Below are positions 55,938 through 64,000 of a stretch of DNA of 64,000 bases, piece after piece. The notes below the pieces were generated by a model. It did no database searches and had not been told where the DNA came from. It was given only the letters and a program-made list of their open reading frames with translations. Position 1 is the stretch's first letter. Each line of letters opens with the position of its first letter. Source of the stretch: Dactylosporangium aurantiacum (GTDB lineage Bacteria > Actinomycetota > Actinomycetes > Mycobacteriales > Micromonosporaceae); the NCBI RefSeq assembly GCF_000716715.1, contig NZ_JNYJ01000010.1, positions 62,001-126,000 of the forward strand, in the 5' to 3' direction. Position numbers and translations under genes: made by a program.

Positions 55938-57659
55938 GTGGCGACGCTGGTGTCGGTGAACGTGGGCCTGCCCAAGGACGTCGCGTGGCAGGGCCGGACC
56001 GTGCACACCGGCGTGTGGAAGGCGCCCGTCGACGGGCCGGTCATGCTGCGCCGGACCAACCTCGACGGCGACGGGCAGGGCGACCTCGCCGGCCACGGCG
56101 GCGAGCAGCGGGCGGTGCTGGTGTACCAGCTGGACTCGTACCGGCACTGGCGCGACGTGCTGGACCGCGACGACCTGGCACCCGGCGCGTTCGGGGAGAA
56201 CTTCACCGTCGACGGGCTGCCCGACGACGAGGTGTGCGTCGGTGACCGGTTCCGCGTCGGGGGTGCGCTGGTCGAGGTGACCCAGCCGCGGGTCACCTGC
56301 TACCGGGTCGGCATGCGGCTCGGCGAGCCGCGCCTGCCGGCGCTGCTGGTCGCGCACCACCGTCCCGGCTTCTACCTGCGGGTCCTGCGGGAGGGTGCGG
56401 TCCGGGCCGGCGACGAGCTGGTCAAGGTCGCCGACGGGCCGGAGCACGTGACCGTCGCCGAGATCGACGCGCTGCTGTACCTGCCGGGGCACGACCGGGC
56501 CGCCGTCGCGCGGGCGCTGCGGGTCGACGCGCTCAGCCCCGGCTGGAAGGGGTCGCTGCGGGCGCTGCTGGAGGAGCCCGAGGGCCGGCCCGGCAACCCG
56601 GGGCTCGGCCCGGTCGCGCCGCCGCCGGCGTGGGCCGGGTTCCGCCCGCTCGTGGTGACCGGCGTGCACCAGGAGACCGCCGACGTCACGTCGCTGCGGC
56701 TCGCCGCGCCCGACGGGGCGCCGCTGCCGCCGCCGGTCGCCGGCCAGTTCCTCACCGTGCGGCTCGCCGCGGGGCTGGTGCGCAGCTACTCGCTGTCCGG
56801 GCCGCCCGGCGGTGCGTCGTACCGCATCAGCGTCAAGCTCGAACCGGGCGGCGCGGGCGGCACGTTCCTGCGCGAGCACGTGCGGGCCGGCACGACCCTG
56901 GACACCGCCGCGCCCCGCGGCGCCTTCACCCTCGACCGGTCCGACCGGCCCGTGCTGCTCGTCTCCGCCGGCATCGGCGCCACCCCGCTGCTGGCGATGC
57001 TGCACGACCTCGCCGGGCACGGGTCCGGGCGGGCGGTCTGGTGGCTGCACGGCGCCCGCGACGGTGCCGGCCACGCGTTCGCCGGCGAGGTCCGCGCTCT
57101 GCTCACGCGGCTGCCGTCGGCGCGGGAGGTGGTCTGCTACAGCCGCCCCCGCCCGCAGGACCGCCCCGGCGTCGACTACACCCGCGCCGGCCGCCTCGAC
57201 GCCGGCGTCCTGAGCGGCCTGGACCTGCCGCCCTCGGCGGTCGCCTACGTCTGCGGACCCGCCGGGTTCATGGACGACGTCACCGCCGGCCTGACCGCGG
57301 CCGGGATCGTCGAGGTCCACCGCGAGCAGTTCACCGCCCTCGCCGGGTCGACACCGGGTATCAGCGCCGCGACCGCCGGCCCGCCCCGCTCCCGCCCGGG
57401 GCCGGGGCCCACCGTCACGTTCGCCCGCAGCGGCGTCACGGCCGGCTGGTCGGACGGTGACGGCAGCGTCCTGGCACTCGCCGAGGACTGCCGGGTCCCG
57501 GTCCGCTGGTCGTGCCGCACCGGCGTCTGCCACAGCTGCGAGACGGGCCTGCTTTCGGGCGAGGTCGAGTCGGTCCCCGAGCCCCTGGACCCGCCCGCCG
57601 CCGGCACGGTGCTCATCTGCTGCGCCCGCCCCCGCACCGACCTCGTGCTGGACCTGTGA
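55938..57659 (+). CDS. MOSC domain fused to FAD ferredoxin reductase and 2Fe-2S ferredoxin
   Basis: A 573-residue protein. MOSC (1-165): GDGQGDLAGHGGEQRAVLVY and GAFGENFTVDGL. A 3-alpha segment (about 170-220) follows. The FNR-like part (about 232-450) has RSYSLSGPP for flavin, LVSAGIGATPLLAML for NAD(P)H and VCGPAGFM. The C-terminal ferredoxin (about 480-573) has the CRTGVCHSC cluster and a last CC. Fusions of this kind (YiiM/CDH-like plus reductase) reduce molybdenum-linked N-hydroxylated substrates or nitric-oxide-related targets in relatives; the exact substrate here is open. The start is GTG 55938; DNA upstream is only a 73-bp gap. Confidence 0.88.
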   Translation: MATLVSVNVGLPKDVAWQGRTVHTGVWKAPVDGPVMLRRTNLDGDGQGDLAGHGGEQRAVLVYQLDSYRHWRDVLDRDDLAPGAFGENFTVDGLPDDEVCVGDRFRVGGALVEVTQPRVTCYRVGMRLGEPRLPALLVAHHRPGFYLRVLREGAVRAGDELVKVADGPEHVTVAEIDALLYLPGHDRAAVARALRVDALSPGWKGSLRALLEEPEGRPGNPGLGPVAPPPAWAGFRPLVVTGVHQETADVTSLRLAAPDGAPLPPPVAGQFLTVRLAAGLVRSYSLSGPPGGASYRISVKLEPGGAGGTFLREHVRAGTTLDTAAPRGAFTLDRSDRPVLLVSAGIGATPLLAMLHDLAGHGSGRAVWWLHGARDGAGHAFAGEVRALLTRLPSAREVVCYSRPRPQDRPGVDYTRAGRLDAGVLSGLDLPPSAVAYVCGPAGFMDDVTAGLTAAGIVEVHREQFTALAGSTPGISAATAGPPRSRPGPGPTVTFARSGVTAGWSDGDGSVLALAEDCRVPVRWSCRTGVCHSCETGLLSGEVESVPEPLDPPAAGTVLICCARPRTDLVLDL

Positions 57660-57722
57660 GCCGCGCTGAGCGCCGCGAGCCGAACGCCCCGCTCCCGGGC
57701 CCGGTGACGCCGGGCAGGGTGG

Positions 57723-58721
57723 TCACGCGAGCAGGTCCTCGAAGCGCAGCGCCGCCAGCGCCGGGTCGTCGACCGCCGGCAGCGCCCGGGTCTCGTCGCC
57801 GCCCGACGGCACCGCCCCGAGCTGTTTGACCTCGTCGATCTTCGCCGCGACCAGCTTGGCGAGCCTGATCCGGTCGCGGTGGACGAGGTCGGGCAGCGTC
57901 CACGCGGCCGCGACCGCCTCCGTGCGCAACGCCTTGAAGTCGTTGCGACCGGCCAGGTAGGCCAGACCCGCCGCGTCGATCCTGGCCTGGATCGGCGGGG
58001 TCAGCCAGATCTCCGGCTCCGTCCGGCACTCGACCCGCAGCACCAGGTAGTCCACGCCGGTGAGCCGCCGCGGACCGCTGCCCGTGTCCAGGTGCAGCAG
58101 CCCGTCGGACATGCACAGGGTGCCGCCGAGCGACCCCGGCGGCGCGTCGACGATCACCGTGTGCCCGGAGCGCAGCACCCGCCCGCCGCCGCCGGCCGAC
58201 TCGAACGTGCAGTGCACGCCCAGCACCGGCTGGTTCCCGGTCGCGTCGAGGACCACGTCGAGCCCGGCGCTCACCTTTCCCGCGATCGCCGCCGCGGTCG
58301 CCAGCGGCGGCCCGATGAGGCCGGCGAGTGCCCCTGCGACGTGCGCGGCGCTGGCCAGGGCACCCTTCACGGTCGCCCGGTACAGGGCCGCCTGCACCTC
58401 GACGAGCCCGCCGAAGTACGGCAGCAGCGGCGTGAGCGGGAAGTTCAGCTGCGCGCCGGCGCTCTTGACCACCTGCGGCGACCGGGTGAACGTGCTGAAC
58501 TCCGCCCGTCCCGCATCACCGAACCCGAGCTTCACCCCGCCGTGCAGCGCGGCGAAGTGGTCGTTGCCCCACGTGCGCGCCTCGGCAAGGAATCCCTCGT
58601 CGAGCCAGATCCGTACGTACCCTTGCTCCGGGTCGAGCTCCTCGCCGCGCGGGTCGGGCAGGAACGCGAAGGTGACGTGCCCGGCCTTCGTGTAGAACCA
58701 GTCCTTGACGACGGTGAACAC
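57723..58721 (-). CDS. Hypothetical protein in STAND operon
   Basis: A 332-residue protein with no recognised domain. It opens MFTVVKDWFYTKAGHVTFAF and has PDPRGEELDPEQGYVRIWLD, a hydrophobic helical middle (VKGALASAAHVAGALAGLIG), and a strand-rich C-terminal half (GHTVIVDAPPGSLGGTLCMS). It lies 12 bp downstream of the STAND NTPase gene on the same strand, so it is the last known gene of that operon. It could be a substrate, effector or immunity component of the system. Confidence 0.72.
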   Translation of the reverse strand: MFTVVKDWFYTKAGHVTFAFLPDPRGEELDPEQGYVRIWLDEGFLAEARTWGNDHFAALHGGVKLGFGDAGRAEFSTFTRSPQVVKSAGAQLNFPLTPLLPYFGGLVEVQAALYRATVKGALASAAHVAGALAGLIGPPLATAAAIAGKVSAGLDVVLDATGNQPVLGVHCTFESAGGGGRVLRSGHTVIVDAPPGSLGGTLCMSDGLLHLDTGSGPRRLTGVDYLVLRVECRTEPEIWLTPPIQARIDAAGLAYLAGRNDFKALRTEAVAAAWTLPDLVHRDRIRLAKLVAAKIDEVKQLGAVPSGGDETRALPAVDDPALAALRFEDLLA

Positions 58722-58733
58722 AGGTCCAACTCC

Positions 58734-61700
58734 TCAGCGGTCACGCAGGTACAGGATCACGTCGCCGACGGCCTGCGGCTCGGCGACCAGCCGCTTGACG
58801 TCGGTGGAGAGCCGCAGGACGTCCTTCGGCCGCGGCGGTCGCCGCCACCTGCCTTGCCGGTCGATGATGCGTTCGGTGAGCAGTCGTTCGAGGCCACGGG
58901 CTGCTTCGTCAGGCAGCGGTGGCACGACGAGCACGGCCGCCGCGCCGGCCTCCACCGCGGACTGCGCCAGTTCGATGAAGCCGGCGCGCTGGTCGGCGAG
59001 CGGTCGTGGTGGACCGTCGACGGGCTCGGCGGCGAGCACCAGGAGGATCGTGTGTCCGCCGATCAGCCTCCCGACGTTGAGCAGGCCTTCGCCGCCGGTG
59101 TTGTCGGTGCCGATCGCCGCCGCCGCGGCCGGCGGGAAGTAGCTCGCCGGCACGTCCTGGATGCGGAAGCGGGCGCCGGCGTACGTGTCGACCGGGGTCC
59201 CGGTGAACATGACGGCGGCGAACTGGTCCTTCCGGCCGACCACGATGCTGACGATCCGGTCGTTGACCGTGATCGTCCAGCGGTCGGTCGTCGCGGTGAG
59301 CCAGCGCAGCCAGCTCGGCCGCGGATGGCGGGCCGGCACGCTGCGGTACACGGCGGTGGACAGCGCATCGTCCGGCCCCAGCCCGGCCAGCAGGCCGGCC
59401 TCCCATGCGCCCTCGGCGTACGCGGGTTCGAGGGCCAGCTTGAGCGTCGCGAAGCCGGCCGACCGTGCGTCGCGGGCCAGGCCCGCCAACGCGTCGCCCG
59501 GGTCTGTGGTGTCGTCGACGACGACCGTGAACGGTCGGGCCCGCCGCCACCGCATCGTCAGCAGTGCGGAGGCGATGGCAGCCGAGACGCCGAGCCCGGC
59601 GAGGATCCACAGGACCCCGCCGACGCCGCCGGCGAGCATGCCGATCGAGAAGGTGACGACCGTGCCGGTGACCATGACCGGAATCTGCGACCATTCGCGT
59701 CGATATCTGAGCCCGTCCACCGCGAGCTCCGGCGCCCAGAGTGTCACCGCCCCGCCCCGCGCCGCGCTGGCCCGGTCGCGCCAGCCGGAGGACAGGACGG
59801 ACACCCGGCGGCGTGTCAACCATGGCAGGGGCTCCGGCATCCGGCCGGCCCGCCGGTCGGCGAGGGCGGCGAGCGTGTCCGCCTGGGCGGCACCGACCGG
59901 GTCGAGGTCGCTGAGCCGTTCCGCGGCGAGCCGGAGCAGCGCCGCGCCGCGGTCCGGGTCGCTGAGCGCGAGCAGCTCGCCCGCGTTGAGCAGTGCCGCG
60001 CCGCACAGCCCGCGGGGCAGCGCTTCCAGCGCGGGATGGAGTCCGGCCCGCAGGTCGATGCGCTGCCACAGGTCCAGGACGTGCTCCAGGCCGGCACCAC
60101 GGGGGCGGGCGCAGCCTTCGGCGCCGACGCCGGTGAGCAGCGCGTCGGCCAGCGCGTGAGGGACGGCGTCCGGGTCGTGCTCGGCCGGCCGGTTCGCGAC
60201 CGGGGCGCCCGGGTCAGGGATCCGCAGCAGCGGCGCCAGCCAGCCGGCGGCACGCCCGGCCAGCCGCGGCGTCCCCGTGCCGTGCATGAGCGCGAGCGCC
60301 ATCGCCGCCTCGTCGTGGACGGTGCTCGCGGTGGACGCCGCGATCGACGCCAGGCTCGGCAGATGTTCGCGGGTACGGTACCGGCGGCACAACCGGATCA
60401 GTGCGACGGTGCACTCGTCGATGGTGGCGGTGTCGACACCGCTGCGGTTGGCCGCCTCCAGGTGCTCCTGGAGCAACGAGGCGGCCGCACCGGCGCCGGT
60501 AGGGCGGCCGAGCCACCGCCCGCCGGCGTCGAGCAGTCGCCGGTCGGTGTAGCTGACGACCAGGGGGCGCGCGTACGCATGGGTCCAGCACGGCGAGGTG
60601 GTCCGGGGCAGGTACCGCGGGGGAGCGATCGACAAGGGACGCAGGCCGAAGCGGAGCAGGCAGTCGACGCCCAGCGAGGCGAGGACCGCGCCGTCGTGGT
60701 CGTCGCCGGCGCGCTCGCCGGCGCCGATGGCCTCGGTACCCATGGCGACGGTGGCCTCGTTGGCCCGCATCGCGCAGATCAGCAGCGCCTGGTGGCAGCG
60801 CAGGTCGAGCCGGCGCGGCCGGACCCAGTCGACGTACTCGGGGTACCGCGTGATCGCGGTGACGGCCTGCCACGCCCGTTCGGCGTACTCCAGTGCCTGC
60901 CGGGTGTGCCCGGCCAGCAACGCCGCACCGGCCAGTGCGAGCAGCCGGCCCGCCTCCAACGGGGTCCCGGGCGCGGGCGGCGCGGCGGCCAGGGCCGCGC
61001 GCACACCGACGGGCACGGGTACACCGGCGGCCAGACTGTCTTCGGTGCTGGTGAGCAGGGCGTCGATGGGGACGTCCGGCAGCGCCGGGTGGAACTCGGG
61101 CAGGCCTTCGACGAAGGCGAGGCTCGCGCGGTGGCTGAGTCTGCGGGCGGTCACCGGATCCGGGTGTGCGGCAGCGCTCTGCCCGACCGCCAACCAGATC
61201 CGGCTGACCCCCGCGGTCGAGCCGGTGTGCAGCTGCGCGGCGGCCTGGGTGGCGAGCACCGCCGCCGTCATGTCCGCACCGCCCCTGGCGACGGCCGTCG
61301 CCCGGGCCGTGGCGGCCGCCCGCGGGGTGACCTGAGCGGCCCACGCCCAGGCGCGTTCGTCCGCGACGCGCTGCTCGATGCCCGCCCACCACGCGGCCGC
61401 CTCCGGCACCGGCAGCAGGCGCAGCGCGGCCTCGATCGTCTCGACCGGCACGCCGGCGAGCGGCGTGGCGGCCACGACGTCGACGGCGTCGCGGCCCAGG
61501 CGCTCCAGGTCGCTGCCGAGCGTGTCGGCGGTGGCGGCGTGCAGGCGGTCGCGCAGATGCTCGTCGACGGCGATGACGTGCGGCTCGCCGGAGGGGCCGA
61601 GGGTCTGGATCTGCACCCATTCGTTGACGACGAGTGCCTGGAACGCGGCGTCGACGTCGACGCCGAGCCGTTGCAGGGCCGGGCCGATGAGGGCGCGGTC

Positions 61701-63257
61701 GAAGCGGCCGAACGCGGCGGCGACCGGCAGCGCGTCGCGGGCCGGGCCGTGCAGGCGGCCGATGATGCGGCGGCGCACGTACGGGTCGGAGGTGTCGGCG
61801 GCGAGCGTGTCGAGGTCGACGTCGGGTTCGGCGCGGACCCACTCGGCGTAGCCGGTCAGCTCGAACGGGTTGATCGTGCCGTGACCGTCGGCGGCGAGCC
61901 GCAGCACCGCGTCGCGGGCGGCGGCCGGGATCGCCATCCGGTCGAGGAACGCGTCGGCCTCGGCGGTGGTGTAGCCGCCGACCGGCAGCTCGCCGACGAA
62001 GTCGTGCGCGGCCAGCCGCGGGCCGGCGGCGCGGACCTTCTCGTCGTCGGGCCGGATCAGCGGGCGGCGGCCGGAGAACAGCACCCGGATCCCCGGCACG
62101 GCCTCGTGGACGAGCCGCAGCAGCGCGAACGTCTCGTCGATCGCGGGGGCGGACGCGCCGGGCGCGTACAGCTTCGACAGCTCCTCGCAGGTGTCGAGGA
62201 TGAGCAGGACCGGGCCGGGCAGCGCCTCGACGAGCCGGCCGAACTGGGCGGCGACGTCGGCGCGTTGCCGCGCGACCTGCGCCGGGTCGGGCTCGGCGCC
62301 GGCGAGCTCCTGGTGCAGTCGGGTCGCCCCGTCGATGAACCGGCGGTAGCGGGCGGTGAGGTCGCGGCTGGAGCCGTACCCCAGCAGCTCACCGACGAGG
62401 GCGAGGAGCAGGTCGGCGGGGCGCTCCGCGGGGAAGCGCGGGTCGAGATCGTCGAAGTCGACACGGGCCACGGGGAACGGTGTCCGGCCCCGGTCGGTGG
62501 CGAAGCGGCCGGCCGCGAGGTACCGCACCACCATCGTCTTGCCGACGCCGCCGTCACCGCGCAGGTGCAGCGCCCACTGCCGGCCGTCACCGTCCAGCAG
62601 CGCCTCGACGGCGGCCTCGATGCCCGGCCGGCGCACGTAGTGCTGCAGGAACCGGTTGTCCTGGACGGTGCGGTGCGCCCGGTCGAGCCGCCACTGCGCC
62701 CGGCGGACCGCGTCGACGAGCGGACCCGGGCACAGGTCGGCGACGGTCCGCGCGGCCGCCACCAGCCTGACCGCCTGGGGCAGGTCGTCCTCGTCGACGA
62801 GCCGGTCGACGTCGTTGACGAGCGTGACGCCGGAGTCGTCGCGACGGTGCCGGTCGACCACGTCGAACCACAAGCCCAGGTCGGTGGTGCCGCTGTCCCG
62901 GTCGATGCCGCGCAGCGCGCCGGCGAGGTCGCGCAGCACCGCCTCGACGTCGACCCGCCCGCTGAGGTACAGGGCCAGGTCCGGCCGGTCCCGCGGCCGG
63001 ACCCAGAACGCGTGGTCGCGGCCGGCGTCGGTGAGCACGCTGCGGCGTTCCAGGACGCCCGCCTCGGTGAGCCGGTCCACCAGCGCGACCAGTGCGCCGC
63101 GGCCGCCGAGGCCGGCCTGCACGGCGAGCCGGACCGTCCACTCCGGCAGCAGCGCGAACCTGGCCAGAAGGTCCGCCGGGAGCTGGCCGAACCGTTGCCG
63201 CCGGGCCTCGACGGTCCGGTCCTCGTGGGCCGCGGCGGCGCCGGTGACGCTGCTCAT
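58734..63257 (-). CDS. Large STAND NTPase with TPR-like and membrane regions, CHAT-like C-terminus
   Basis: A 1507-residue protein. After a helical N-terminus comes a P-loop NTPase with Walker A RGDGGVGKT near 230 and Walker B LLILDTCEEL about 120 residues later. A long helical, TPR-like region follows. Two or three membrane helices lie near 1190-1235 (MVTGTVVTFSIGMLAGGVGG). The C-terminus (about 1250-1507) has GGHTILLVLAAEPVDG and AGAAAVLVVPPLPDEA, which resembles the second half of a CHAT caspase-like domain but with no Cys at the expected place. The ATG overlaps the upstream gene by 4 bp (ATGA). STAND-CHAT proteins are classical prokaryotic sensors in conflict systems. Inference: a signalling or defence switch with an inactive protease-like end. 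Confidence 0.8.
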   Translation of the reverse strand: MSSVTGAAAAHEDRTVEARRQRFGQLPADLLARFALLPEWTVRLAVQAGLGGRGALVALVDRLTEAGVLERRSVLTDAGRDHAFWVRPRDRPDLALYLSGRVDVEAVLRDLAGALRGIDRDSGTTDLGLWFDVVDRHRRDDSGVTLVNDVDRLVDEDDLPQAVRLVAAARTVADLCPGPLVDAVRRAQWRLDRAHRTVQDNRFLQHYVRRPGIEAAVEALLDGDGRQWALHLRGDGGVGKTMVVRYLAAGRFATDRGRTPFPVARVDFDDLDPRFPAERPADLLLALVGELLGYGSSRDLTARYRRFIDGATRLHQELAGAEPDPAQVARQRADVAAQFGRLVEALPGPVLLILDTCEELSKLYAPGASAPAIDETFALLRLVHEAVPGIRVLFSGRRPLIRPDDEKVRAAGPRLAAHDFVGELPVGGYTTAEADAFLDRMAIPAAARDAVLRLAADGHGTINPFELTGYAEWVRAEPDVDLDTLAADTSDPYVRRRIIGRLHGPARDALPVAAAFGRFDRALIGPALQRLGVDVDAAFQALVVNEWVQIQTLGPSGEPHVIAVDEHLRDRLHAATADTLGSDLERLGRDAVDVVAATPLAGVPVETIEAALRLLPVPEAAAWWAGIEQRVADERAWAWAAQVTPRAAATARATAVARGGADMTAAVLATQAAAQLHTGSTAGVSRIWLAVGQSAAAHPDPVTARRLSHRASLAFVEGLPEFHPALPDVPIDALLTSTEDSLAAGVPVPVGVRAALAAAPPAPGTPLEAGRLLALAGAALLAGHTRQALEYAERAWQAVTAITRYPEYVDWVRPRRLDLRCHQALLICAMRANEATVAMGTEAIGAGERAGDDHDGAVLASLGVDCLLRFGLRPLSIAPPRYLPRTTSPCWTHAYARPLVVSYTDRRLLDAGGRWLGRPTGAGAAASLLQEHLEAANRSGVDTATIDECTVALIRLCRRYRTREHLPSLASIAASTASTVHDEAAMALALMHGTGTPRLAGRAAGWLAPLLRIPDPGAPVANRPAEHDPDAVPHALADALLTGVGAEGCARPRGAGLEHVLDLWQRIDLRAGLHPALEALPRGLCGAALLNAGELLALSDPDRGAALLRLAAERLSDLDPVGAAQADTLAALADRRAGRMPEPLPWLTRRRVSVLSSGWRDRASAARGGAVTLWAPELAVDGLRYRREWSQIPVMVTGTVVTFSIGMLAGGVGGVLWILAGLGVSAAIASALLTMRWRRARPFTVVVDDTTDPGDALAGLARDARSAGFATLKLALEPAYAEGAWEAGLLAGLGPDDALSTAVYRSVPARHPRPSWLRWLTATTDRWTITVNDRIVSIVVGRKDQFAAVMFTGTPVDTYAGARFRIQDVPASYFPPAAAAAIGTDNTGGEGLLNVGRLIGGHTILLVLAAEPVDGPPRPLADQRAGFIELAQSAVEAGAAAVLVVPPLPDEAARGLERLLTERIIDRQGRWRRPPRPKDVLRLSTDVKRLVAEPQAVGDVILYLRDR

Positions 63258-64000
63258 CGCAGCTTCCGGGTCTGCTGGTCGAAGACCGCGTCGTCGTCGG
63301 CCCGGACGAACTGGTCGAAGGTCACGAGCGTTTCGGCGATCTCGTACAGCTGGTCCTCCACGACGGCGGGAGAGCCCTTGGCCTTCAGGAACAGGTGCCC
63401 GATCCGCGTCGGCGAGGCGTGCCGCGCCGGCGCGTAGACCGGGTCCTTCTCCGGCGTCCAGGTCCGCCACGGGTTGAGCAGCACGGATTGGAAGCCGATC
63501 ATCGCCTCGGCGGGGGTGAGCGGGGCCAGCTCACGGAACTCGTAGCCGTCCTTGCCGCGGTGCCGCTGCTCGAAGCGGTCCATCGACAGGCCGCGGCCGG
63601 CGGTGGTGCAGGCGGTGACGACGACGGGGATCCGGGCCTGGGTGGTGCCCAGACCGTTCGGCCCGGCCATGGCGAGCAGCACGTCGAGGCCGTCCAGCCA
63701 CTGGTGGACCTCGTCGCCGAGCAGCACCGGCCGGGAGCCGGCGGCGAACGGGGCGCCGGCGGCGGCGACGGACCGTGCGAGGGCGTTGAGGTCGTCGCGC
63801 AGGCCGGCCCGCACGGTGTCCGGGTCGAGCAGACCGCCGGACTCGCGGAACCGCCGCACGTGCCGCGCCAGCTCGATGCCTCCGGCGTCGCCGGGCAGCG
63901 TGTCGAGGGTGTCGTCGGCGGCGAACACGGTGAGGTCCGGCCGGTCGACACCCAGCTCCTCGACGAACGTCACCGCGGCGGTGACCACCTGCACGACGAG
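63254..64000 (-). CDS. Unknown protein upstream of the STAND gene, 5-prime end outside window
   Basis: At least 248 residues; the coding frame runs off the window edge. It contains LDVLLAMAGPNGLGTTQARI, then VVVTACTTAGRGLSMDRFEQ, TPAEAMIGFQSVLLNPWRTW and SPTRIGHLFLKAKGSPAVVE. No family is recognised. Its stop overlaps the STAND start (ATGA), so the two are co-translated. An internal GTG near 63994 looks like a start only because the window ends there. Confidence 0.7.
   Translation of the reverse strand, partial: LVVQVVTAAVTFVEELGVDRPDLTVFAADDTLDTLPGDAGGIELARHVRRFRESGGLLDPDTVRAGLRDDLNALARSVAAAGAPFAAGSRPVLLGDEVHQWLDGLDVLLAMAGPNGLGTTQARIPVVVTACTTAGRGLSMDRFEQRHRGKDGYEFRELAPLTPAEAMIGFQSVLLNPWRTWTPEKDPVYAPARHASPTRIGHLFLKAKGSPAVVEDQLYEIAETLVTFDQFVRADDDAVFDQQTRKLR

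Noticed and set aside
63254..63994. Treating the last gene as complete with a GTG start at 63994
   Set aside because: The coding frame stays open to the window edge with no ribosome site, so the true start is probably outside.

Overview
The window is very GC-rich throughout, with GTG/TTG starts, tightly overlapping genes, MbtH/NRPS/PKS genes, many TetR-type regulators, Tat and lipoprotein signals and several STAND/MoxR-type NTPase loci. This points to a filamentous actinomycete. Micromonosporaceae is my best guess, but that is inference because no rRNA or housekeeping marker is present. I saw no tRNA, rRNA, insertion sequence or CRISPR array.

Region 1 (1-20100) is most of a hybrid natural-product gene cluster, all on the + strand, which probably begins left of the window. 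It holds an SDR oxidoreductase, a one-module NRPS (C-A-T-reductase) whose A-domain code reads threonine-like, an MbtH protein, and an iterative KS-AT-TH/DH-KR-ACP polyketide synthase of the 6-methylsalicylate/naphthoate type. Two strong tandem hairpins end that unit. A second, translationally coupled unit follows: a 2-oxoglutarate amino-acid hydroxylase, a beta-rich unknown, a BtrH-like acyltransferase, a LysX/RimK-type ATP-grasp ligase and a sulfotransferase. A P450 coupled to a type II thioesterase and a double acyl-CoA dehydrogenase close the set. The likely logic is an aromatic polyketide acyl group joined to threonine and released reductively, with a hydroxylated amino acid added by the ligase/acyltransferase pair. 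Combining an AziB/NcsB-type PKS with a threonine-reducing NRPS recalls azinomycin-type chemistry, but the gene set seen here is not a match for any cluster I can name.

Region 2 (20100-36100) is rich in regulators and conflict genes. It contains a TetR plus alpha/beta hydrolase pair with two matching operator-like sites; a coupled pair made of a caspase-YqgE/AlgH fusion and a SIR2-domain protein (the most novel-looking locus); a DUF2384-like small protein; a radical SAM/SPASM-like enzyme; a CYTH enzyme; and a trypsin-NACHT-membrane protein with its Trypco2 partner. A TetR divergent from a TIM-barrel protein, a GNAT acetyltransferase, and a GntR/TetR fusion repressor divergent from an FAD monooxygenase across palindromic operators complete it.

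Region 3 (36100-57700) holds a DUF1152 protein, a trio of small exported proteins, several decayed genes (a TPR remnant, a frameshifted Tat protein, a secreted lectin-like gene with an in-frame amber codon), lipoproteins, a membrane protein with a sigma-like N-terminus, a MoxR/VWA-metallopeptidase operon, a stand-alone condensation-domain protein, a DUF574 methyltransferase, an OmpA lipoprotein, a large secreted PA14/beta-propeller/F5-8C/ricin protein, a DUF4142 protein with a PMPTN repeat tail, and a MOSC-ferredoxin reductase fusion.

Region 4 (57700-64000) is an incomplete minus-strand operon around a 1507-residue STAND NTPase with a degenerate CHAT-like C-terminus, probably another conflict or signalling system.
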